Shown: piece after piece, positions 9,897-19,422 of the stretch
Layout of the letters: every line of letters starts with the position of its first letter
How positions within the stretch are numbered: the stretch's first letter is position 1
Assembly (NCBI GenBank): GCA_022548915.1
Contig: JAKZES010000013.1
Location: 52,538-116,537, forward strand
DNA: 64,000 nucleotides
DNA from: Verrucomicrobiaceae bacterium E54
GTDB taxonomy: Bacteria; Verrucomicrobiota; Verrucomicrobiia; Verrucomicrobiales; Akkermansiaceae
Direction of reading: 5' to 3'
The notes under the pieces: model-generated
Database searches by the model: none
What the model was told of the DNA's origin: nothing
The model's input: only the letters and a program-made list of their open reading frames with translations
Position numbers and translations under genes: made by a program

Positions 9897-10607
9897 TTAG
9901 CTGCGACGACGACGGAGGAGAGCCAGCACCCCAAACGCACCAAGTAGAGCCGCGGAAGGCTCGGGCACGGCGGTCAGTTGGAGGGCGGAGACGACTGCGA
10001 GGTCGGGTGTGTTGTTTGAAGGGCCGCCGTTGCCGTCGAGTGTGATCACCAGATTTCCTGATCCATCCGTGGACAGGCCGGTAAATGAGACATACGCGCC
10101 ACTCCCGGAGTCGTGGGTGTTCGTCAAGGATTGGCCGTCGACTGTGTAAGTCGTGTCGGTGAAGGTGGTGGTATTGACAAAGCCATGACCGATAATCAAG
10201 TCATAGGTAAACGCATCATTCAGCCCGGTGAAGGTCAGCGCAAATACGTCAGTATTGTTCCTTCCGATCCAGTCAGTTAGGTTCGAGTCATTAAAGGCAC
10301 TGTTCTGACCCGGCAGGTCGGTTAGATCCGCAGAGTCGGTATTTGACCAAGCAGCGTTCTCCCAAGTGAACCCGACAACGTCTATTGTGGTTCCCGAGGT
10401 GTCGATTAGAGTCCCTGCGGTAATGCTGCCATCGGTGCCAGGAGCGCCACCGAAGGCAGTAGTGGCCGTGCCATTAAAGTTGTTGGTCGGAGCCGTCGGC
10501 CCGAAGTCGATACCGATCTCGGTACCGACCGCCAGCGTGGCGGCCTGCGCGGGGACGGCGAGCGCACCGAGCGCCAGCAGCGTTTGTGTCAGTCTGTTCA
10601 TTTTCAT
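9897..10607 (-). CDS. PEP-CTERM exported protein with IGIDFGPTAPTNN domain
   Basis: A 236-aa protein with a signal peptide (MKMNRLTQTLLALGALAVPA), one beta-rich domain starting IGIDFGPTAPTNNFN, and a classic PEP-CTERM tail: VPEPSAALLG, a short hydrophobic helix and RRRRS. PEP-CTERM tails are removed by an exosortase during export; no exosortase gene is in the window. The domain is shared with the neighbour at 10673-11803 (matching WSN-D-AD-DLPGQN and DSNLTDWIG blocks), but that neighbour ends in a different module. The signal peptide nearly matches that of the otherwise unrelated PEP-CTERM protein at 34446. The gene lies 65 bp after its paralog, probably in the sigma-FecR operon. Function is unknown; a carbohydrate-binding or surface role is a guess. 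Confidence 0.85.
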   Translation of the reverse strand: MKMNRLTQTLLALGALAVPAQAATLAVGTEIGIDFGPTAPTNNFNGTATTAFGGAPGTDGSITAGTLIDTSGTTIDVVGFTWENAAWSNTDSADLTDLPGQNSAFNDSNLTDWIGRNNTDVFALTFTGLNDAFTYDLIIGHGFVNTTTFTDTTYTVDGQSLTNTHDSGSGAYVSFTGLSTDGSGNLVITLDGNGGPSNNTPDLAVVSALQLTAVPEPSAALLGAFGVLALLRRRRS

Positions 10608-10672
10608 TTTGGTTGTTGGGTTCGTTGTGATGGATTGGGTGAGTCGTTTTGATTCCGTGGATGAGCCGTGGG

Positions 10673-11803
10673 TCACTCGGTGCCGTTGAGGCGCCCGAAG
10701 ACCTTGCCTGCCGCAGACTCGGTGGCGTCAGTGATGGTCGCCACGATGTCGACCAGGGCGTCGCCTTCGCCATTCGTGCCTCCATCGGTCGCCACGAAAC
10801 TGACGCTGCCGGAGACGGTGTTTTCTAGAATCGGGTTCGGATCCCCGGCTGCGCCGGGTACCGGCACACTGAGCCATGGGGCGGCCAGGTCGCCGTCATA
10901 CTCCAAGTTGAGCACCGAGGCCCCGCGGGCGGCCGAGGCCAGACAGGAGAAGGCCATGACCAAGTCTCCGCCAGTCTCATCGGCCGTCGGAAGCAGGCCG
11001 GTCGCGTCGGTCGCCGGGGTGTCCGCACCGAGGAGGAAGGCCATCCCGTCCAACACCCCGTCGTCATTCGCGTCGTCATCAAACGTCACGCCGCTTGCGC
11101 CGCCCCTCGTCGCCCACTCCTCGAAAGCGGTCTGGCCGCCGCCGACCGTGGCGGTCAGTTGGAGAGCGGCGACGGCCGTGAGGTTGGAAAGGTCGGGAGC
11201 TGTCGTACTGGTGCCATTGCCGGTGGTTGTGATCACCAGAGTTCCAAACTCATCCGGGGACAGGCCGTTCAGCGTCACATACGCCGCACTTCCGGTGCCG
11301 TGGTCGTTCGTCGCGGACTGGCTGCCGACGGTGAAAGTCGTGTCGGTTTCGTTTTCTGTTAAGACAAAGCCATGACCGATCAGCAGGTCATACGTCAACC
11401 CGGTATTCAGCCCGGAGAATGTCAGAATCAGTTGGGTATTATTATTTTCCCCGATCCAGTCCGTCAGATTCGAGTCGTCAAAGGCACCGTTCTGGCCAGG
11501 CAAGTCGCTTGAGTCCGCAGCGTCGTTATTCGACCACTTGCCGTTTGCCCAAGAGAACTCGACGCCGTCGACCACGACATTCGAGGTGTCAATGATATTC
11601 CCTGCGGTGATGGTACCTGCCGTGTTGAAGGCAGCGCCGCCTCCTTCCGTGCTGGCCACCTGATTGAAGTTGTTGGTCGGAGCAGTTGGTCCGAAGTCGA
11701 TGCCGATCACGGTTCCTTCGGCCAAGGGGGCGGCGTGGGCGGCAGAAGGTGCGAGGCCGCACACGACGGATGCCAGGAGGATGGAGTGGGTCTTGGTCTT
11801 CAT
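10673..11803 (-). CDS. Exported protein: IGIDFGPTAPTNN domain plus C-terminal beta module (no PEP-CTERM)
   Basis: A 376-aa protein with a signal peptide (MKTKTHSILLASVVCGLAPS, cleavage near AAHA) and the same IGIDFGPTAPTNNFN domain as its neighbour at 9897. After about residue 225 it has FEEWATRGG, an Asp-rich hinge (DDDANDDGVLDG) and a roughly 120-residue beta module ending GKVFGRLNGTE. This module also ends the sulfatase at 35402, where the DNA is almost identical, and in diverged form the one at 5792. The ATG overlaps the fecR stop codon (ATGA), so translation is probably coupled. This homolog lacks a PEP-CTERM tail. Confidence 0.85.
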   Translation of the reverse strand: MKTKTHSILLASVVCGLAPSAAHAAPLAEGTVIGIDFGPTAPTNNFNQVASTEGGGAAFNTAGTITAGNIIDTSNVVVDGVEFSWANGKWSNNDAADSSDLPGQNGAFDDSNLTDWIGENNNTQLILTFSGLNTGLTYDLLIGHGFVLTENETDTTFTVGSQSATNDHGTGSAAYVTLNGLSPDEFGTLVITTTGNGTSTTAPDLSNLTAVAALQLTATVGGGQTAFEEWATRGGASGVTFDDDANDDGVLDGMAFLLGADTPATDATGLLPTADETGGDLVMAFSCLASAARGASVLNLEYDGDLAAPWLSVPVPGAAGDPNPILENTVSGSVSFVATDGGTNGEGDALVDIVATITDATESAAGKVFGRLNGTE

Positions 11804-13386
11804 GGGTTGGATTTGTCTGTCTGGGACAGGGAATTGTGCTGGTAGAGCTGGTGCACTTCGGCTGCGCTCAAGGAGCTTTCGAAAACGAAGAGTTCGTCGA
11901 TCGCGAGAGCCATCTGGCTCGACCGCGTTCGGACCCAATTGTTGGGCAGGAGAGTCAGGTTGATCGCCCCGGGAGCCGACTTCGTCGTCTGGATCGTGAA
12001 GGCGCCCTGCTCATCCGGGGAGATGCTGGAGAGATTCACCTTCGAGATCATCGTCTCCGGGCGACCGTCGAGGTAGCAGGTGAGATCCGGCGTTCCGTCG
12101 GGAAGCTGCCTGCCGGTGTAGACGACCGCGAAGTGATGCCAGCGGTCATCGTCAATCGGGGTGGTCCCGATAAGGTAGTACGAACCGAACGAAACGCCGG
12201 GCACCGTGCCTTCGTCAACCCGTCGAAGAAAGGTCAGGAAGGCCGGGTTGGGATTGAATGGGGTGAGGGTATGGCTGCCCCAGCCGACGAGCACATGGGA
12301 GGCTTCGCGTTCGCCGGAACCCAGCTTGATCCAGTGGGCGATGGTCCTCGGCGCATCGCCGAGCACTCCGGACCAGCCGGAAGGAGCCTGCGCCACCTTG
12401 CCGGTGGTGGCGAGCGCCTGCCCGAAGCGCCCCCCGGTGCGCCGGAAGGCTTTTGTATTTCCCAATCCTTTGAGGGCGCTCACCTCGTTGCCGGCCGCCG
12501 GGTGCTCCCCCTGTGAGTCCGAGAACGCCTCTCCATCATCGAAGCTCCAGTGCAGGTGGGGCGAAGTCTTGGGCAAGTTCGTCAGGAACTGGTTCGGATC
12601 CAAGGGGATCTCACGCAGACGTCCTCCCAGCCCAACCGCACGGGCCGCTCCGGCATTCAAGGTTTCGGTGGCAGAGGCGGGTCCGCGGGGGCTTGCCTCA
12701 ACCCTGCCCCCGAAGACGTGCACCTCGTGCGGGAAGCCCTCTTGCGATCTCACGCCGAAGGTGGTCCCGAGGTCGGTGACAACCATGTCAGCGGTTTTGA
12801 CCGTGAAGCCGACCGCCTTCTCGGGGACATTGAACCAGGCGGTTCCAGCCTGCAGATAGAGGTTCCCGTCGGCGTGCAGGGTGAGGTCGGCGGGCCCCCG
12901 GACGATCGACTGAACCCCGTTCTCGAAGGTGAGTTCGACGGTGCCCTGCTCGAGGCGAGCGCGGGAGCCCGGGACAAGAGTCTCAGGCGGAGGTTGCTTG
13001 TCCTCCGCGACAGAGTGTGAAATCTCAAGCACCGAGCCCGGGCTTGAGCGGAGGGCTACCCCGGGGTTTGAGCTGGGAACGAGAATCAGCCGAAGAAGCA
13101 CTGCGGCGAGGACGAGAAGCGCGGCGGTTGCCAGCAGGCTCAGGTGGAGTTGACGCTTCTGGCGCCTACCCAGATCGCGCTCCGAAAGCAGCGGCGATTC
13201 GACCTGAAGCGATGCAGCGCTCCGGGAAAGGCGTTTGAAGGCGCTGTCGAGCACGACATAGTCCCAGTAGATCTCAAGCAGTTGCGGATCGCGCTCGATC
13301 TCGGCGAGCAGGGTGACCCTCGCATCCGGGTCGAGCTTGCCGTCGATCAGGTGCTGGATCCGGGCCTCGACTTCGTTCTGGCTCAT
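11800..13386 (-). CDS. FecR-like anti-sigma protein with LamG-type ectodomain
   Basis: A 528-aa membrane protein. The start at 13386 has a strong AAGGAGG seven bases upstream and overlaps the sigma stop codon (ATGA). The N-terminal about 80 residues are cytoplasmic and resemble anti-sigma domains (HLIDGKLDPDARVTLLAEIE). A transmembrane helix covers about 81-103, then a FecR domain (KTADMVVTDLGTTFGV) and a LamG/concanavalin-like domain (about 285-515; HWSFDDGEAF, WHHFAVVYTG, LAIDELFVF). FecR proteins receive an outside signal and control a partner ECF sigma factor. The LamG domain suggests direct glycan sensing, since no TonB receptor is nearby; that is inference. Confidence 0.85.
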   Translation of the reverse strand: MSQNEVEARIQHLIDGKLDPDARVTLLAEIERDPQLLEIYWDYVVLDSAFKRLSRSAASLQVESPLLSERDLGRRQKRQLHLSLLATAALLVLAAVLLRLILVPSSNPGVALRSSPGSVLEISHSVAEDKQPPPETLVPGSRARLEQGTVELTFENGVQSIVRGPADLTLHADGNLYLQAGTAWFNVPEKAVGFTVKTADMVVTDLGTTFGVRSQEGFPHEVHVFGGRVEASPRGPASATETLNAGAARAVGLGGRLREIPLDPNQFLTNLPKTSPHLHWSFDDGEAFSDSQGEHPAAGNEVSALKGLGNTKAFRRTGGRFGQALATTGKVAQAPSGWSGVLGDAPRTIAHWIKLGSGEREASHVLVGWGSHTLTPFNPNPAFLTFLRRVDEGTVPGVSFGSYYLIGTTPIDDDRWHHFAVVYTGRQLPDGTPDLTCYLDGRPETMISKVNLSSISPDEQGAFTIQTTKSAPGAINLTLLPNNWVRTRSSQMALAIDELFVFESSLSAAEVHQLYQHNSLSQTDKSNP

Positions 13387-13934
13387 TGGGTTGCCTCCTT
13401 CACCACCAGTTCGGATTTGATGCACCGGCGCAGGGCGGCGCGGATGCGCACCAGTGAGACAGACAGGGACTCGGGGGTGCGATCGAAGATGCGGGCGCAC
13501 TCCTTGAGCGACTTCTCGTGCTGGTGATGGCTCAGGACCAGCAGGCGGTCGGCATCGCGGAGCTTCGCGAGACAGTTTTTCAGAGCCGGAACAGCCGTAT
13601 TGGCCGGTCGCTTGGGCTGAACCTCGATGTGCTCGATCAGCTTCCGGGCCAGACCGTCGTCGACCACCAGCCAATCACCCCGTTTGCGTTCCGACATCCA
13701 GGCGCGGGCTTCCCAGTAGGCCACCGCCAGCGCCCATGACTTGAAGCTGGTGCCGGGCTCGAACTGGGAGCGCTTCTCCCAGAGGACGAGGTTGGTACGC
13801 TGCAGGATGTCGTCCACCTCGGGCACTCCGGGCAACAGCGAGACCAGGAAGGCATGCAGAATGCCTTGATGATCCGTGAGTTCGGTGACGAACACGGTCT
13901 CGCTGGAGCCGAATGGTGGAACGGAATCGGGCAT
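13383..13934 (-). CDS. ECF sigma factor, Rhodopirellula/Verrucomicrobium type
   Basis: A 183-aa sigma-70 family protein. Region 2 is visible in LLPGVPEVDDILQRTNLVLW and SFKSWALAVAYWEAR; region 4 in LLVLSHHQHEKSLKECARIF with the SVSLVRIRAALRRC helix. The start ATG at 13934 is the nearest one upstream of region 2. The stop overlaps the fecR start, so sigma and its presumed regulator are translationally coupled. It resembles the sigma factor at 32283 in length, gene order and motif pattern. The GTAACGTT motif found near the second sigma gene was not seen upstream of this one, so its own promoter is unidentified. Confidence 0.9.
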   Translation of the reverse strand: MPDSVPPFGSSETVFVTELTDHQGILHAFLVSLLPGVPEVDDILQRTNLVLWEKRSQFEPGTSFKSWALAVAYWEARAWMSERKRGDWLVVDDGLARKLIEHIEVQPKRPANTAVPALKNCLAKLRDADRLLVLSHHQHEKSLKECARIFDRTPESLSVSLVRIRAALRRCIKSELVVKEATQ

Positions 13935-14227
13935 CAAATGGACGGGAGCGGGAACTCCTGACACTACTAGACAGCGGGAGGAGCCCCGGGGACTAATCGG
14001 TTTTTCGACTTTTCTTCCTCCGGCGGCCCTCAGTGCGGTCGTGGCGATCCAAAATCGGTGCCTTGCAGCGCGCTGCGCTGCTTGCGAAGACAATCCCCCT
14101 GTCCTCGGCGGGCGACACAGGCGATTCCGTCCCTTACTACGGTCCTCAGGGCGGATTCGTGAAACCCGGCAACGCGCCCGGCGCGACCGCCACGTGGGAT
14201 GGACCGCCCGCTCGCCGCCAATAACGC

Positions 14228-15382
14228 TCAATCCTTCTGACCGTCCCCTTGTGCCAAAGGAAGCGCCGCAAGGCCGATCACCTCGATGCGGTCATCCAGT
14301 CGTGCGCGCAGCTCGCCGGGGCAGACGATGCGCAGTTCCGACAGGTCGAGGTCCCGGATGGCGATACGCATGGATTTCGTGATCGACGGATTCTCCGAAT
14401 ACTTGAACTCGTAGCCGATGCGCCGGCCGCCCTCGAAGACCAGCAGGTCGAGTTCGGCACCGCCCTGGGTGGCCCAGAAGTAGGCATCCCGGGGCCGCGC
14501 GATGCGAAGCACCTGTTCCAACGCGAAGCCTTCCCATGAGGCGCCCACCTTGGGATGGGCGGAAATCTCGGCCTCGTTGCCGAGGCTCAGCAGATGGTGC
14601 AGCAGGCCCGAGTCGCGCAGATAGATCTTGGGGGACTTCACCTGTCGTTTGCGCAGGTTTTCGAACCACGGTTGCAACTGGCGGACCATGTAGGTTTGCG
14701 TCAGGTCGTCGAGGTAGCTCTTGACGGTCTTGTCACTCAGGCCGAGGGCGCGCCCGAGTTCCGAGGCATTCCACAACTGACCGTGAGAGTGCGCCAGCAT
14801 CGTCCAGAAGCGCCTCATGGCCTGGGCTCCCACCCGGATGCCGAACTGCGGCAGGTCGCGTTCGAGAAAGGTGCGCACGAAGCCCTCGCGCCACGCCGAG
14901 CTGTCCTCGTCGGATGCCGCCAGGAACGAGCGGGGAAACCCGCCACGCACCCACAGCGAAGCGACGGCCCCGATGCCCGTCTCCCGGATGTCAAATCCGT
15001 GCAAATCCACAAATTCCACCCGCCCGGCCAGGGTCTCGGAGGATTGCCGGATGAGTTGCGGCGAGGCACTCCCCAAGATCAGAAACCGCGCGGGTGCCGC
15101 AGGACGATCCGCAAGCACACGCAGCACGGGGAACAGCTCGGGCATCGCCTGCACCTCATCGAGCACGACCAACCCGCTGAGGGCTCCGAGCGCCAGCTCC
15201 GGGTTCTGCAGGCGCAACCGGTCGCGGGGCGATTCAAGGTCGAAATAGTGGCTTTCGGTTTCACCCGCAATCGCCCGGGCCAGCGTCGTTTTGCCACACT
15301 GCCTCGGCCCCAGCAGCGCGCAAACCGGGGTCCGCCTCAGAGCCTCCCTCATCAGGTCGGCATAGCTTGGCCTCGAAATCAT
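14228..15382 (-). CDS. AAA-type ATPase with DUF4143 C-terminal domain
   Basis: This 384-aa cytoplasmic protein has Walker A LLGPRQCGKTTL (about 23-34), Walker B GLVVLDEVQ (about 70-78) and sensor LILGSASPQLI. A DUF4143 region follows (LGLSDKTVKSYLDDLTQTYMVRQL) and a PD-(D/E)XK-like end (GGAELDLLVFEGGRRIGYEFKYS). The family is widespread, with poorly defined roles. It shows no evident link to polysaccharide use and has its own gap on each side (293 bp to the sigma gene, 194 bp to the sulfatase), so it is probably an unrelated single gene. Confidence 0.88.
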   Translation of the reverse strand: MISRPSYADLMREALRRTPVCALLGPRQCGKTTLARAIAGETESHYFDLESPRDRLRLQNPELALGALSGLVVLDEVQAMPELFPVLRVLADRPAAPARFLILGSASPQLIRQSSETLAGRVEFVDLHGFDIRETGIGAVASLWVRGGFPRSFLAASDEDSSAWREGFVRTFLERDLPQFGIRVGAQAMRRFWTMLAHSHGQLWNASELGRALGLSDKTVKSYLDDLTQTYMVRQLQPWFENLRKRQVKSPKIYLRDSGLLHHLLSLGNEAEISAHPKVGASWEGFALEQVLRIARPRDAYFWATQGGAELDLLVFEGGRRIGYEFKYSENPSITKSMRIAIRDLDLSELRIVCPGELRARLDDRIEVIGLAALPLAQGDGQKD

Positions 15383-15576
15383 CCGTGCAATCTCGGATCT
15401 TGAGTCCGATATTGCAAGGATGATGTCCGCGCCAAGTTTGCAGGGAATCGAGCATTTACCGGTGCCGACTGGAGCTCACAGCGGGTCAGCCGGCGGCCAC
15501 GCTCACCGGCATTCGACCAGCACCGCCGCCCTGACCGATCCCGTCGTAAATCGCCCTCGAAAAGCGATGCGGCCGA

Positions 15577-17034
15577 TCAGTCGTCTCGTTTGTTCTTCTT
15601 GGGTTTCTTCTCCCGGCCCCGCCTGTCGGCCAGGGCGCTTTTCAGGGGCTTGGCCGGGTCCGCAGGCAATGCCGCCCGGAGCACTCCGATCACCGATGCA
15701 TACTCCGGATTGTCGATCTGGTTGGTCCATTCGTGAGGATCCTTGGTCGTGTCATAAAACTCCTCTTCCTCGGTTCCGTAGCGGATGTAGCGCCCCCGCT
15801 CGGTTCGGATGCTGAGGTAGGGTTCCGTCGGCCGACTCTTGTCACACAACCCGGTGATGGCCGTGCTTTGCCAGTCCGCATCCGGGTCCTTGAGCAGCGG
15901 GACCAGCGACCTGCCATCGAGGTAGGGCGGCGGTTCGAGGTCGCACAGTTCGGCCAAAGTCGGATAGATGTCCATCAGCGAAACGAAGCGATGACTGATC
16001 CCCCCGGGCTTGGTCACCCCGGGTGCGCGGATCGTCAGCAGGCAGTGTGTGGCCTCCTCCCAGAGCGTGGCCTTCTGCCAGTGATCCTTCTCCGCGAGAT
16101 GGAAGCCGTGGTCCGACAGGAAAACCACGATGGTGTTGTCCTTGTGCGGGCTCGTTTCGAGGGCATCGAGGACGCGTCCGAGTTGCGCGTCCGCGTAGGT
16201 GGTGGTCGCGAGATAGGCCTGCACTGCCTCCTTGTGGAGCCCCGATTCGACGACCTTGGTCGCGAATCCGCTCTTCCCATTGGTCAGCGCCCGGCCCAGC
16301 GGTGGAACGTCCGCGAGGTCATCCTCCTTCAGTACGGGCGTCACGATCTCCGACAGGGGATACATGTCGAAGTACTTCTGCGGGACATACCAGGGCATGT
16401 GCGGATTGAAGAGCCCGCAGGCGATGAAGAACGGCTTGTCGTGCTCCTGCTCGATGGCCTTGATGGCGTGGTTCGCATTGAGGGTGTCGTTCATCTTCTC
16501 CTCGGCGAGATGGATCGGTGCCCAGTCCTGCTCCCCTCCCCCGACAGGCGTGATGGGGGCGCCGGGAGGGGCCGGGTCGCGCTTGTGGCCGATCTTCTCG
16601 TCCCAGTGCTCCTTCTGGTCCCAGCCGTGGGAGATTTTCCCGTAGCCAAAGGTCGCGTAGCCGGCCTTCTTGAAGAGGCCGGGCAACGAGAGCACCTCGT
16701 CGTTGTTCAGCGGTCCGCTGTCGCCGACCTTGAGTGCGTTGTGATAATGGCCCGAGCGCCACGGCGCCACGCCGGAAAGGAAGGCGGTGCGCGAGGGCGA
16801 GCACACGGGGGCCGCCGTGTAGGCAAAGCTGAAGTTCACACCGCCATCCGCGAGCTTCCGCAGATTGGGCGCGATGACCTTGCCGGTGTAGCGATCCGGA
16901 TTCTCCAGCAGCCACGAATTCAGGTCGTCGGAGATCAGGAGCAGGACATTCGGCCCGGCTTTGGCGGAGTCGGCAGGTGGCAGTTCTTCAGCCTGCACCA
17001 GCAGCGCAGCGCCGAGGGCGATAATGGTCTTCAT
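15577..17034 (-). CDS. Sulfatase, iduronate-2-sulfatase-like
   Basis: A 485-aa type I sulfatase. The start at [10 protein letters not shown] is chosen because GGAAGGA lies about 10 bases upstream, while an ATG six codons earlier would sit inside that site. A short signal peptide (to about residue 16) predicts export. [11 protein letters not shown] carries metal-binding Asp residues; the formylglycine motif is C78-[23 protein letters not shown] is typical of the iduronate-2-sulfatase branch. The C-terminus is lysine/arginine rich ([13 protein letters not shown]). It starts 28 bp after the beta-helix gene and is the last gene of a three-gene minus-strand set. The substrate could be a sulfated uronic acid or another sugar. 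Confidence 0.9.
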   Translation of the reverse strand: MKTIIALGAALLVQAEELPPADSAKAGPNVLLLISDDLNSWLLENPDRYTGKVIAPNLRKLADGGVNFSFAYTAAPVCSPSRTAFLSGVAPWRSGHYHNALKVGDSGPLNNDEVLSLPGLFKKAGYATFGYGKISHGWDQKEHWDEKIGHKRDPAPPGAPITPVGGGEQDWAPIHLAEEKMNDTLNANHAIKAIEQEHDKPFFIACGLFNPHMPWYVPQKYFDMYPLSEIVTPVLKEDDLADVPPLGRALTNGKSGFATKVVESGLHKEAVQAYLATTTYADAQLGRVLDALETSPHKDNTIVVFLSDHGFHLAEKDHWQKATLWEEATHCLLTIRAPGVTKPGGISHRFVSLMDIYPTLAELCDLEPPPYLDGRSLVPLLKDPDADWQSTAITGLCDKSRPTEPYLSIRTERGRYIRYGTEEEEFYDTTKDPHEWTNQIDNPEYASVIGVLRAALPADPAKPLKSALADRRGREKKPKKNKRDD

Positions 17035-17062
17035 GATGAGTCGTCCTTCCAATGCGTGAGTA

Positions 17063-19318
17063 TCAGTGGGCTTCGCCCGCGGCCTCCCGGGGGGCGAGGG
17101 TGCTCCCCACCATGCTGAGATCCAGGGGCTGGATCCCTAGCTCCGGAGCGGGAGACCCTTCCTTGAAGCGGAAAATCTTCCGATCAAACGCTTCCCGGTC
17201 GAACAGGGGATCCGCGAACAACAGCCCCACCTTCGCATCGCCGCGCCGCGCGACCGGGACCAGATCCTCGCCGGGACTCGGGCCGCCCTTTTCACCCCGG
17301 GCGTACAGAAGCGAGTTTGAAATGCGTTCGAAGTCGTCGAAGACGTATCCATCCGGGCCGTCATCCTTCCTGCCCTTCTTCTTTTTCAACCGCCCGAGGC
17401 CGGGCTCGCTCAGGTAGTAGACGAAATGGTCGAGCTGCGTTTCACACCACCGCTTGTTGGTGAGACGTGCGCAATCGATCGCAAAGTTGTTCCGGTACTC
17501 ACCCGGCCCCTTCATCACGAACATCATGCTGGTTCGCAATCCGACGTTGTTCGTGATGGTGGTCGGCGGGGAGTGGTCATCGAGCCGGATGTAGCCGCGG
17601 TCCCCACTGATGTCGTGAAGGAAGTTCCGATCCGCGATGTTTCCTCCACCCATTCCGGAGAAGTAGATCCCGTTGCCATCGTGAAGCTGCTGCATCACGC
17701 GGTAGATCTCATTCTCCACGATCCGGTTTTCGCGGGCGTGGAAGAGCGGCTCGAGCTGCTCGATCGTGAGCTTGCTGTCCGGAGTGACCTTCCCGCCAAG
17801 AAACGCCTCGATCTCGTCCATCCGGAGGCTGGTCACCCACTCGCGCCGGTTCCGCAGGATCCTGGAAAGCGTGATGAACCCCGGTCGGCAGCCGCTGATG
17901 ACGATCCCGTTGTATCCCAGATCGTGAATGGTGTTGCGGCTGATGAGGTTGTGCCCGCTCTGGGCCACGAAGATGGCGGGCGAGTGGGTGTAGATGGTGC
18001 CGATGTGGTGGAGATAGTTGTTCGTGATGGTGTTGTCCCGGTTCTCATCCTTCGTGCCCGGGGCGTAGCCGCTGAGGAGAATGCCGGTGCCCCCGAGATG
18101 GGCGAAGATGCTGTCCGCGACGGTGATGCGCTGGCAGAACAGATCCAGACGCACCCCGGTCCCGCTGCTGGCTTCAAAGGTGCAACCCCGGACCACACAG
18201 TCCTCAGCGTGGCGAAAACGCATCAGGGCGTTTCCCTTGTCATACATCTCCCAGTCATGCTGGATGCCCTGGTCGTCTTTCTGCCAGGTGTCCCGCAGCC
18301 CGTGGCGGAAGGTCAAGCCCTCGAAGTTGAGGAATCCCACCCGCTCGCCGTCTTCGACGCCTTCCACCCGGATGAACTCCTGCAGGAACGGGGCGCGCAG
18401 ATCGGCCTCCTCGAGGGGGCCTTCCGGCCAGAGGTAGACGCGTCCCTCCTTGCTGTTGAACACCCACTCGCCCGGCTCGTCGAGGTAGTCGATGGCATTC
18501 TCCACGAAATACTTGTTCTCCGGGGAGATGCCATAGGTGGAGTCGATCCCGTAGATGGCTTCCCGACGGGTCGCGTCGATTTCCGCAAGCGGCAGCAGGT
18601 TGACCAGCCAGACATGCCTTGGGCTCAGCAACAACTCGATGTCGGTGAGGTTTTCCCAGTCCCGGAGATCCCGGTCATTGTAGCGGAAGGTCCGGGTGAA
18701 GACCGCCATGTCCCCCTTGAAGTCCTGCCGCCGGAACTTCTTCGGCTGGGTGTTGAAAGGGTCGAGAACCTGCTCGCTGGACGCCTTTAGCTCGCCGGAG
18801 CGCGACCGCTTCAGCATCCTCGTTCCATCGTACAGCGATGTGATGGACCATTTGCCCCGCAACCCAGACGGGATCTCGCAGTACCAAAGACGGTCCTTTG
18901 CGGCGGGAGCGACGCCGTCCGGCGGATCCGTGACCTTCTTCCAGCCGGTCAGTTTCCGGCTGCCGGTGAAGACAGGTTTCTCATTCGGATAGGCCCGGTA
19001 GGTGATGGGGAACTGCTGGGTTCCCGAATCCTCGGGCGTGAAAAGGATGGTCTTCTCCAATGGGTATTCCCCTCCCCTCACCATCACGGACACGGGGCTC
19101 GACAATCCGTCGGCCACCAACCGCCGGACCGCAAGCCGGGCGGCGTCCAGCGTGGCGAACGGGCCGTCGGTCCTGCTCTCATTGGGCGACGCAAGCCTGC
19201 CGGACCAGGAATCGTTGCCGGTGGGTGCGACATGGAACAGCTCCTGCTCCGTCGCCGCACGGAGCCCTTGGAGACACGGGAAGACGAGGACCAGAAGGGT
19301 GAGGCAGGCGGTTTTCAT
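17063..19318 (-). CDS. Secreted right-handed beta-helix protein, GH141-like
   Basis: A 751-aa protein with a signal peptide ([15 protein letters not shown], cleavage near LRA). The N-terminal [13 protein letters not shown] followed by [15 protein letters not shown] and [14 protein letters not shown] is the typical opening of glycan-active parallel beta-helix enzymes. [13 protein letters not shown] and GRVYLWPEG resemble GH141. The middle has beta-helix turns ([44 protein letters not shown]). GH141 includes an alpha-L-fucosidase from pectin degradation, which would suit the locus, but other beta-helix lyase or hydrolase families are possible. It sits between two sulfatase genes on the same strand. 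Confidence 0.75.
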   Translation of the reverse strand: MKTACLTLLVLVFPCLQGLRAATEQELFHVAPTGNDSWSGRLASPNESRTDGPFATLDAARLAVRRLVADGLSSPVSVMVRGGEYPLEKTILFTPEDSGTQQFPITYRAYPNEKPVFTGSRKLTGWKKVTDPPDGVAPAAKDRLWYCEIPSGLRGKWSITSLYDGTRMLKRSRSGELKASSEQVLDPFNTQPKKFRRQDFKGDMAVFTRTFRYNDRDLRDWENLTDIELLLSPRHVWLVNLLPLAEIDATRREAIYGIDSTYGISPENKYFVENAIDYLDEPGEWVFNSKEGRVYLWPEGPLEEADLRAPFLQEFIRVEGVEDGERVGFLNFEGLTFRHGLRDTWQKDDQGIQHDWEMYDKGNALMRFRHAEDCVVRGCTFEASSGTGVRLDLFCQRITVADSIFAHLGGTGILLSGYAPGTKDENRDNTITNNYLHHIGTIYTHSPAIFVAQSGHNLISRNTIHDLGYNGIVISGCRPGFITLSRILRNRREWVTSLRMDEIEAFLGGKVTPDSKLTIEQLEPLFHARENRIVENEIYRVMQQLHDGNGIYFSGMGGGNIADRNFLHDISGDRGYIRLDDHSPPTTITNNVGLRTSMMFVMKGPGEYRNNFAIDCARLTNKRWCETQLDHFVYYLSEPGLGRLKKKKGRKDDGPDGYVFDDFERISNSLLYARGEKGGPSPGEDLVPVARRGDAKVGLLFADPLFDREAFDRKIFRFKEGSPAPELGIQPLDLSMVGSTLAPREAAGEAH

Positions 19319-19422
19319 GGCGTGTCGATCCCGCAGGAGCCGTGCGGGCACCGGGAGTTTTCGTTGGATACAAGCATCATGTCTGTCGACCGGGTGGGAT
19401 GTTGGCTTTTCTTGGGAACTGC

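Noticed and set aside
15733..17118. Long plus-strand frame opposite the sulfatase at 15577
   Set aside because: The minus-strand sulfatase has a signal peptide, CSPSR motif and ribosome-binding site; the plus frame has none.
17063..19318. Pectate-lyase assignment for the beta-helix protein
   Set aside because: The opening blocks and YLDEPGEW region fit GH141-like proteins better, so only a GH141-like call is made, with reduced confidence.
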